Positions 1-4,961 of a DNA stretch of 7,249 bases are shown one piece after another. Each line of letters opens with the position of its first letter. Positions within the stretch are counted from its first letter, which is position 1. Source of the DNA: Gammaproteobacteria bacterium. Lineage in GTDB: Bacteria; Pseudomonadota; Gammaproteobacteria; Magnimaribacterales; Magnimaribacteraceae. The stretch lies in NCBI GenBank assembly GCA_002730855.1, contig PCBA01000004.1, positions 1-7,249 of the forward strand. Reading direction: 5' to 3'. The notes under the pieces are model-generated. The model did no database searches. It saw only the letters and a list, made by a program, of their open reading frames with translations, and was not told where the DNA came from. A program made the position numbers and the translations under genes.

Positions 1-81
1 AATTGCTACAGGTTTAGGCCCTTCTTTTGTCATGGTAGTTAAAGAAATTGCGGGCAGTGTATCTCCTACTTGTATAGTCAT
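1..81 (-). CDS. Peroxiredoxin, Prx5-like (AhpC/TSA family), N-terminal fragment
   Basis: Only the first 27 codons lie in the window; the gene continues beyond base 1. The translation starts MTIQVGDTLPAISLTTM and continues TKEGPKPVAI. This is the usual opening of bacterial Prx5-type peroxiredoxins (MTIxVGDxLP, then an 'EGPK' stretch), which reduce hydroperoxides in the cytoplasm through a Cys thiol. The peroxidatic Cys motif would lie about 20 residues further on and is not visible, so catalytic competence cannot be judged. The start is well supported: AAGGAG at 92-87 lies 5 nt before the ATG, and a plausible sigma-70 promoter lies just upstream. The gene is transcribed divergently from tolC. 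The family assignment rests on a short N-terminal match and is moderately secure. Confidence 0.72.
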   Translation of the reverse strand, partial: MTIQVGDTLPAISLTTMTKEGPKPVAI

Positions 82-104
82 ATTTTCTCCTTCAAGTTCT
101 ATTA

Positions 105-133
105 AGTATAAAAATTTTGTTAAAGGTTAACAA
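105..133 (-). promoter_or_regulatory. Predicted sigma-70 promoter of the peroxiredoxin gene
   Basis: Read on the minus strand, TTGTTA (133-128) and TATACT (110-105) are separated by 17 nt. They match the -35 consensus at 4 of 6 positions and the -10 consensus at 5 of 6. The predicted transcription start near base 98 would leave a leader of roughly 17 nt containing the AAGGAG ribosome site. This is a motif reading only; AT-rich DNA gives chance matches. Confidence 0.5.
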
Positions 134-141
134 ATATTATT

Positions 142-169
142 TTGGAGGGATAGAAATAGGTGTTATAGT
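142..169 (+). promoter_or_regulatory. Predicted sigma-70 promoter (extended -10) of the tolC cluster
   Basis: TTGGAG (142-147) and TATAGT (164-169) are separated by 16 nt, and the -10 is preceded by TGT (161-163), an extended -10 element. An overlapping hexamer, TATACT (169-174), is an alternative -10 without a good -35. Transcription would start near 176-181, leaving a leader of about 20-25 nt. The -10 lies inside the palindrome at 157-184, so a bound regulator would compete with RNA polymerase. Assigned by motif inspection only. Confidence 0.45.
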
Positions 170-184
170 ATACTAATACACCTA
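157..184. promoter_or_regulatory. 28-bp near-perfect palindrome, candidate operator over the tolC promoter
   Basis: The two 14-bp halves, centred between 170 and 171, are reverse complements at 12 of 14 positions. The outer arms TAGGTGT (157-163) and ACACCTA (178-184) are perfect, as are the inner TAGTA (166-170) and TACTA (171-175). Only the two positions between them fail to pair. The site covers the predicted -10 and start region of tolC, where a dimeric repressor such as a TetR- or MarR-type protein would block transcription. Because the predicted start lies inside it, most of the left arm would not be in the mRNA, which favours a DNA operator over an RNA hairpin. No regulator gene is visible in the window. 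Confidence 0.5.
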
Positions 185-200
185 AGAGGTATTTAATTAT

Positions 201-1538
201 ATGAACTACAAAGATCTTACGAAACTTATAGCCTTTTCAGTATCACTCCTCTTTCTTTCTTCTTTCTTGAGAAGCGAGAATCTTCAAGAAGTTTATGAAT
301 TAGCACTTAAGAATGATCCCCTTTTGAAAGCAGCTGAAGCTTCTTATCGAGCGGGTAAAGAAAACAAAGTCCAAGGTAGAGCTGGATTGCTTCCTTCTTT
401 AAGTGTATCTGGTAGCACTAGTTGGAATGAATACAGGGTTGCTGATCAAATAATTGATCAGTACAACTCCAGCGGTTATTCAGCGAATATATCGCAACCT
501 CTTTTCAGAATGGATAAATGGTTCCAATTCAGAAGAGGAAAGGCTCTTTCTAAAAGCGCTGAAGCAGAGTTTGCTTATCAACAGCAAGAGACCATGATAA
601 GAGTTGCTTCTGCTTATTTTAACGTCTTAAATTCAATTGATAGTCTAAATGCCGCCCTAGCAGAAGAAAAAGCAATTGGAAGACAAAAAGACCTAGCTAA
701 GAAAAGGTTTGAAGTGGGTTTAGCTGCGATAACAGAAGTTCAGGAAACGCAGGCCGCATACGACCTGACAGTAGTTGCAAAAATATCAAGAGAGGCGCAA
801 CTAGATACTGCGCGTGAAACTCTTTCATCTATTGTTGGAAAAGATATTACTTTATTATCTCCTCTTAAAGAAGCCTTTGAAATTTCCCTACCTAATCCTC
901 TAGACAGAGATAGTTGGGTTTCAATGGGCCTAAATAATAATTTTCAACTTAAATCGGCTAAACTGCAAAGAGATGCAGCAAAGAGTAGCGCAAGGTCCGC
1001 AGGATCAAATCATTTACCTAATATAGATATAGTAGGCAGGGCTTCTAAAAGCACATCTAAACAAGGTAAATTTGGTGGTTTTATCCAAAACCCTTTATTT
1101 GGTATTGAACAAGATACTAGGCAATATGCCATTCAGGTAAATTGGCCTTTATATGCGGGAGGCTCAATAAGATCTGCAAGAAGACAGGCTTATGCGAATT
1201 ATGATAGGAGCAAAGAGCAAGCTATTTACACAGAAAGGTCTACTATAAGAGACGTTAGATCTAATCACTTTGGCGTCCAAACTCAAGTCGCTAACGTAAC
1301 TGCCAGGAAACAAGCACTTGCCTCAGCTGAATCTGCTTTAGAAGCTACTCAGGTAGGTTATGAAGTAGGAACAAGAAATACTGTAGACCTTCTAGATTCA
1401 CAAAAGAGGCTTTATCAAGCTCAAAGAGATTATGCCAGCTCAAGATACGAGTACATCATCGCCATGCTAAGACTCAAAGCTTCGGTAGGCTCATTAAACC
1501 CTGGAGACTTAATTTCTATAAGCGATAGGATGGAATAA
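201..1538 (+). CDS. tolC: TolC-family outer-membrane channel protein
   Basis: 445 residues, an outer-membrane efflux protein that would form the trimeric exit duct of type I secretion or tripartite efflux systems. A signal peptide (about 1-25) ends at FLRS before ENLQEVYELALKNDP; E. coli TolC matures at a matching ENL sequence, so cleavage between Ser25 and Glu26 is likely. The two OEP halves are visible as an internal repeat: 26-215, with VGLAAITEVQETQAAYD at 172-188, and about 237-430, with VGTRNTVDLLDSQKRLYQA at 389-407. Both are the conserved helix motif following the Y/F-x-x-G turn. The start ATG has AAGAGG (184-189), 11 nt upstream, a rather long spacing. It is the first gene of a tight plus-strand cluster; its stop is 2 nt before the next start. 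No inner-membrane pump or periplasmic adaptor is adjacent, so the partners are unknown. Confidence 0.93.
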   Translation: MNYKDLTKLIAFSVSLLFLSSFLRSENLQEVYELALKNDPLLKAAEASYRAGKENKVQGRAGLLPSLSVSGSTSWNEYRVADQIIDQYNSSGYSANISQPLFRMDKWFQFRRGKALSKSAEAEFAYQQQETMIRVASAYFNVLNSIDSLNAALAEEKAIGRQKDLAKKRFEVGLAAITEVQETQAAYDLTVVAKISREAQLDTARETLSSIVGKDITLLSPLKEAFEISLPNPLDRDSWVSMGLNNNFQLKSAKLQRDAAKSSARSAGSNHLPNIDIVGRASKSTSKQGKFGGFIQNPLFGIEQDTRQYAIQVNWPLYAGGSIRSARRQAYANYDRSKEQAIYTERSTIRDVRSNHFGVQTQVANVTARKQALASAESALEATQVGYEVGTRNTVDLLDSQKRLYQAQRDYASSRYEYIIAMLRLKASVGSLNPGDLISISDRME

Positions 1539-1540
1539 AT

Positions 1541-2635
1541 TTGAAAAACATTTTAATAGCAACTTTACTCTTTCTTTCACTTAATAACTTAAGTTTTGCA
1601 GAAGAAATTGCACCTGGAGTTTTAAGGACTCCAGATAGTCGTTTTGAAAATCTGCAGGATTATCCTTTTGAACCAAATTACATGGAAATAGATGGGCTAA
1701 GAATTCATTACCTTGATGAAGGACCAAAAGATGCTAATCCCATAGTTCTTTTTCATGGTGAACCTACGTGGAGTTATTTGTATAGGAAAATGATTCCTGT
1801 CTTTACTGAAGCAGGACATAGAGTAATAGTTCCTGACATGGTTGGTTTTGGGAAATCAGACAAGTTTAATTCTAAATATGACTATAGCTACAAACATCAT
1901 ATAGATGTAATGAAAGAGCTTATAGTTAAGTTAGACATTAAAAATGCAACTCATTTTGGCCAAGATTGGGGTGGATTAGTAGGCTTAAGAGTCGTTGCAG
2001 AACTACCTGATCGATTTGCTAGAGTTGTTGTTTCAAATACTGGAATGCCAGCTAGAGAGGGGTTCTCGGCCTGGCTTTTTGAATATATGACTAAGTTAAT
2101 TGTTTGGTGGCATGGCGATATTACTTTTGATGAATTGTATGCCGAATCACGTATAGCCTTAACATCAGAAAACCCTACTCCTGCCCAAGGCGCGACTATG
2201 TTTTCTAAATGGATTGCCCATTCTTACTATTCTGAAGATATGGATATAGCTGGAATTATTGAAGTTTTTGGAGATGCTCCACTTAATGATGAAGAAAGAC
2301 GTGCCTATGAAGCGCCTTATCCTTCTGGTGAATATAAAGCGGGTGCACACGTTTGGCCTTATTTAATACCTACTCAATTACAGGAAAATGAGAAGTATTG
2401 GAAAGAAGTGTATGAGAAATGGGACAAACCATTTCTAGTAGCATTTGGCGGCGAAGAAAGAGTTACACTTAGAATGAAAGATGATTTTGTTAATCGTATT
2501 CCTGACCCAACAGTCATTACTTTGGGAGGGGCAGGACATTTTGTGCAAGAACAAGCTGGTCCAGAATTGGCTCAAATAATTAATGACTTTATAGCAGGGA
2601 AAGAAGTAACAGACTTAGAGGCTTCAAAAAAATAA
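1541..2635 (+). CDS. Exported haloalkane dehalogenase, HLD-I type, alpha/beta-hydrolase fold
   Basis: 364 residues, predicted to hydrolyse carbon-halogen bonds (EC 3.8.1.5). A signal peptide (1-20, ending LSFA before EE) points to the periplasm. The core resembles DhlA: LRTPDSRFENL, then HGEPTWSYLYRKMIP (72-86) with oxyanion Glu74, the nucleophile elbow GQDWGG with Asp142 and halide-binding Trp143, and AGHFVQE with base His333. The second halide-binding Trp is probably Trp224, because its 34-residue distance to the APYP motif matches relatives. The acid position after strand 7 reads GGEERVT, giving Glu305/Glu306 instead of the family Asp; Asn166 at the HLD-II acid site excludes that alternative. 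About 35-40 extra residues lie in the cap (about 171-216). It starts at TTG, 2 nt after tolC, with AGGA (1527-1530) inside the end of tolC. An epoxide hydrolase is less likely because those have HGxPE. Substrate unknown. Confidence 0.85.
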   Translation: MKNILIATLLFLSLNNLSFAEEIAPGVLRTPDSRFENLQDYPFEPNYMEIDGLRIHYLDEGPKDANPIVLFHGEPTWSYLYRKMIPVFTEAGHRVIVPDMVGFGKSDKFNSKYDYSYKHHIDVMKELIVKLDIKNATHFGQDWGGLVGLRVVAELPDRFARVVVSNTGMPAREGFSAWLFEYMTKLIVWWHGDITFDELYAESRIALTSENPTPAQGATMFSKWIAHSYYSEDMDIAGIIEVFGDAPLNDEERRAYEAPYPSGEYKAGAHVWPYLIPTQLQENEKYWKEVYEKWDKPFLVAFGGEERVTLRMKDDFVNRIPDPTVITLGGAGHFVQEQAGPELAQIINDFIAGKEVTDLEASKK

Positions 2636-2647
2636 TTCTTAAATATA

Positions 2648-3013
2648 ATGAAATTTAGAAGAATCCTGCTGTTAGCTGGTTTTTGGAATTTATTTATTTC
2701 TTCTTGGGCTTTATTTTTTAAAGATCACTTCCTAGCATCGTTAGAGCTTCTTAGAGTAAGTGAATCATTTACAATTTTTTGGTTATTTGTTTTTTGTATA
2801 GGCATCTCCTGGATCATTACAGCCTTTAATCACTCTAAGTTAAGAATAGGAATCATCATAGGAATTCCTGGTAAGGTTATAGCCTTCATCCCATCAATTA
2901 TTCTGTTTATAACTGAACAAGCAAATATTAGGATCTTACTTATAGGATTTGGAGACTTGTTATTTATAATACCTTTTTATATGTTCTTAAAAGAAACCAA
3001 AAGAGCAACGTGA
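2648..3013 (+). CDS. Small four-helix membrane protein, function unknown
   Basis: 121 residues, not recognised as a named family. Four hydrophobic segments are evident at about 6-24, 41-60, 67-88 and 94-114, linked by short loops, with a basic N-terminus (MKFRR) and a basic C-terminal tail (KETKRAT). This suggests an inner-membrane protein with both ends in the cytoplasm. Residues that may matter are the GFWNL motif near the start, the GIPGK turn (72-76) and GD (102-103) in the last helix. Start ATG 2648 lies 12 nt after the dehalogenase stop, and no Shine-Dalgarno sequence is evident, so translation may depend on coupling to the upstream gene. The frame stays open across a region with no competing plausible gene and fills the gap to mutM exactly, which supports it being real. 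A role with the dehalogenase is possible but unsupported. Confidence 0.72.
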   Translation: MKFRRILLLAGFWNLFISSWALFFKDHFLASLELLRVSESFTIFWLFVFCIGISWIITAFNHSKLRIGIIIGIPGKVIAFIPSIILFITEQANIRILLIGFGDLLFIIPFYMFLKETKRAT

Positions 3014-3023
3014 CTTATAGATA

Positions 3024-3836
3024 GTGCCTGAATTACCCGAAGTAGAAACAACATTAAGAGGCATTGAGCCTTACATACTTAATAGAACCATTTCTTCCAT
3101 CGTTGTTAGGCAGTCCTCTTTGAGGTGGCCTGTACCAACTAATCTACTCAAAAATAAATTACTTAATAAAACTTTCTCTGGAATTAAAAGAAGAGGGAAA
3201 TATTTATTGCTTGAAAGCTCTAAGGAGTTCCTAATTATTCATTTAGGCATGTCAGGAAGTCTAAGAATTGCTGATAAAGATCATATAAAGAAGCATGATC
3301 ATATAGATATAGTGTTTGAAGAAGAGTCTATTCTTCGTTATTGCGACCCCAGACGATTTGGTTGCTTCTTGTGGACGGATAATCCAGAAAATCACTTTTT
3401 ACTAAAAAATTTGGGGCCAGAGCCTCTCGGAAATGCATTTAATGGGGAATATTTATTTAGCCTTTCGAGAAAGAGAAAAACCCCCGTTAAAAATTTTATT
3501 ATGAATTCAAAAAATGTAGTTGGAGTAGGAAATATCTACGCCAATGAAGCACTTTTTAGAGCGAAAGTTAGACCTACCAAGCAGGCAGGAAGAGTTTCTT
3601 TAAAAAGTTACGAAGAATTGTCTAAGGAAATAGTTTTGATTTTAAAAGAATCAATCGATAAAGGGGGAACGACTTTAAGAGATTTTGTTGGAAGTGATAA
3701 CAAGCCTGGGTACTTCAAACAACAATTGGAAGTTTATGGGAGGGAAGGTGAAGAATGCAAGATATGTTCTTCAATACTAAAGAATATAACTATTGGCCAA
3801 AGAAGTAGTGTGTTTTGTCCTGAATGTCAGAATTAA
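3024..3836 (+). CDS. mutM: Formamidopyrimidine-DNA glycosylase (Fpg/MutM)
   Basis: 270 residues, the same size as the E. coli enzyme. It is a bifunctional glycosylase/AP lyase that removes 8-oxoguanine and formamidopyrimidines from DNA. The N-terminus MPELPEVETTLRGIEP gives catalytic Pro2 (nucleophile after Met removal) and Glu3. Lys59 in KRRGKYLLL, HLGMSGSLR (73-81), DPRRFG (108-113) and VGVGNIYANE with Asn170 are all present. The C-terminal zinc finger is intact: Cys245-x2-Cys248-x16-Cys265-x2-Cys268, with the DNA-contacting Arg260 between the pairs. The start is GTG, fixed by the requirement for Pro at position 2. No clear ribosome site precedes it, and it begins 10 nt after the stop of the small membrane protein, so translational coupling is likely. 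It is the last plus-strand gene and its TAA touches the coaD stop. Confidence 0.97.
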   Translation: MPELPEVETTLRGIEPYILNRTISSIVVRQSSLRWPVPTNLLKNKLLNKTFSGIKRRGKYLLLESSKEFLIIHLGMSGSLRIADKDHIKKHDHIDIVFEEESILRYCDPRRFGCFLWTDNPENHFLLKNLGPEPLGNAFNGEYLFSLSRKRKTPVKNFIMNSKNVVGVGNIYANEALFRAKVRPTKQAGRVSLKSYEELSKEIVLILKESIDKGGTTLRDFVGSDNKPGYFKQQLEVYGREGEECKICSSILKNITIGQRSSVFCPECQN

Positions 3837-4313
3837 CTATTTGAAACGCTCTTTAAGAGCCTTTTCTATGACGGGATCTACAAAAGAGGAAATCTCTCCA
3901 CCCATTGAGGCTATTTCACGCACCAAAGTAGAAGACAAGAAAGAAAATTTAGCTTTAGGTGTTAAAAAAACACTTTCCAAATCAGGAGACATTGCCCTAT
4001 TCATATTAGCTAACTGAAATTCGTACTCGAAATCAGATACGGCCCTCAATCCACGAATAAGAATATTAGAATCCTCTTCTTTAGCTAAGTCTACTACTAG
4101 CCCTGAGAAGCCAATCGCTTTAACTTTATCGTTGCCTTTAAATATCTTCTCAACATGATCAATTCTTTCTTCTAAAGTAAAAACGGGCTTCTTAGACTCA
4201 CTGGTTGCTATGGCAATAGTAACTTCATCGAATAAATGAAGAGCCCTTTCTATTATGTCTATATGACCTAAAGTAATAGGGTCAAATGTTCCAGGATACA
4301 AAGCTTTTGCCAT
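3837..4313 (-). CDS. coaD: Phosphopantetheine adenylyltransferase
   Basis: 158 residues, full length (E. coli has 159). It catalyses the fourth step of coenzyme A synthesis, transferring AMP from ATP to 4'-phosphopantetheine in the cytoplasm. Visible motifs are YPGTFDPITLGH (6-17), containing the nucleotidyltransferase T/HxGH signature (Thr14 to His17), Lys41/Lys42, RGLRAVSDFEYEFQ (87-100) and SSTLVR (127-132), the ISSxxVR-type ATP-binding motif. The start is supported by AAGGAG (4325-4320), 6 nt before ATG. It lies 60 nt downstream of the PnuC-type transporter on the same strand. No strong promoter was seen in that gap, so it may be read through from the TPP-regulated operon, but with its own good ribosome site. 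The stop TAG directly abuts the mutM stop. Coenzyme A synthesis has no evident link to thiamine uptake. Confidence 0.97.
   Translation of the reverse strand: MAKALYPGTFDPITLGHIDIIERALHLFDEVTIAIATSESKKPVFTLEERIDHVEKIFKGNDKVKAIGFSGLVVDLAKEEDSNILIRGLRAVSDFEYEFQLANMNRAMSPDLESVFLTPKAKFSFLSSTLVREIASMGGEISSFVDPVIEKALKERFK
3848..3867 (+). terminator. Weak candidate intrinsic terminator for the tolC-mutM cluster, inside the 3' end of coaD
   Basis: On the plus strand GCTC (3848-3851) pairs with GAGC (3857-3860) around TTTAA, and the run CTTTTCT follows. The full repeat GCTCTT/AAGAGC is perfect. The stem is short and the T run is interrupted by C, so termination would be partial at best. It lies 12 nt past the mutM stop, within coaD. 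On the minus strand no T run follows, so it is not bidirectional. Confidence 0.28.
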
Positions 4314-4373
4314 AATTAACTCCTTGAGAAAACTATTCTCTCATATTTATTGAAAAATCCCATAGTCCTTATT

Positions 4374-4961
4374 TTAGTCTGAAAGATTATTCTTATAACT
4401 AGCAAGCCAAGATTTATAACCAAAATAAATAATAAATAAGTAAATAATAAATAAGACAGAAGTAAAGAAAAGTTCACGAGAGAAGAATAAGACTACAGAA
4501 ACAGAATCAATTACAAACCAATATATCCAATTCTCCAATATCTTCTTTGCGACCATGTATGTTGCCACTAATGCCCCGAAAGTAGTGAATGAATCTAGAA
4601 ATGGTAGAGCGGCATTTGTATAAACCTCCAGTAAATTACCTGCAAGAAAAGAAAATAAGACTACTGAGGAAATTACAAGAGCATGCCTCTTGAAGCTCCA
4701 AGTGCTTACAGCTAGGTTCGTTTCGTCTTTTTTATTTACCTTCCATTGGCTCCATCCATAAATTCCCATACAGACATAAAATATCTGCAGAACTGACTCC
4801 ATATATAGATTAGCTTTATACATCAAGAGTAAGTAAATAAGAGAACTGACTATCCCTGCAATCCAACATCTAATATCTTGCCTTACTGCCAATACGAGAT
4901 AACCGACGGCAAGAAGCGCAGCTGAAACTTCCAGACCTAGCAATAGATCGTCAGAATTCAT
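4374..4961 (-). CDS. pnuT: PnuC-family inner-membrane vitamin transporter, probably PnuT (thiamine)
   Basis: 195 residues with about seven hydrophobic segments across its length, typical of PnuC proteins, which move vitamins by facilitated diffusion and depend on intracellular phosphorylation for trapping. Family features are ESVLQIFYVCMGIYGWSQWK (55-74), which includes the YGWxxW signature, and ENWIYWFVIDSVSV (143-156), followed by a last helix ending GYKSW. PnuC homologues carry nicotinamide riboside, riboflavin or thiamine, and sequence alone separates them poorly. The TPP riboswitch on this transcript makes thiamine (PnuT) the best call. The ATG lies inside the 3' end of the receptor gene, an 11-nt overlap, with only a weak TAGG upstream, so translation is probably coupled to the receptor. 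No thiamine kinase or pyrophosphokinase is next to it. Confidence 0.88.
   Translation of the reverse strand: MNSDDLLLGLEVSAALLAVGYLVLAVRQDIRCWIAGIVSSLIYLLLMYKANLYMESVLQIFYVCMGIYGWSQWKVNKKDETNLAVSTWSFKRHALVISSVVLFSFLAGNLLEVYTNAALPFLDSFTTFGALVATYMVAKKILENWIYWFVIDSVSVVLFFSRELFFTSVLFIIYLFIIYFGYKSWLASYKNNLSD

Noticed and set aside
2165..2350. Open minus-strand frame of 61 codons inside the dehalogenase gene
   Set aside because: It lies fully inside a well-supported gene, its peptide is rich in Arg, Phe and Ser without any recognisable motif, and no ribosome site precedes it.
3278..3306. Direct repeat GATCATATA in mutM
   Set aside because: Short, and explained by the repeated Asp-His-Ile peptide in the normal Fpg region DHIKKHDHID.
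3793..4017. Open plus-strand frame of 74 codons across the mutM/coaD junction
   Set aside because: It overlaps the mutM zinc-finger codons and the antisense of coaD, both strong genes, and has no family features.
4326..4340. Small hairpin (GAGAA/TTCTC) between the transporter gene and coaD on the minus strand, considered as a terminator
   Set aside because: The stem is only 5 bp and AT-rich, and it is followed by the coaD ribosome site AAGGAG and not by a T run.
4426..4456. Repeated AATAAATAA-like tract considered as a tandem repeat or regulatory tract
   Set aside because: It is the antisense of codons for the hydrophobic FIIYLFIIYF segment of the last transporter helix; the repetition follows from Ile, Phe and Tyr codons in AT-rich DNA.
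4374..4961. Transporter as a nicotinamide riboside carrier (classic PnuC)
   Set aside because: The family fits, but the TPP riboswitch at the head of the operon and the partner receptor point to thiamine; no NAD-pathway gene is nearby.
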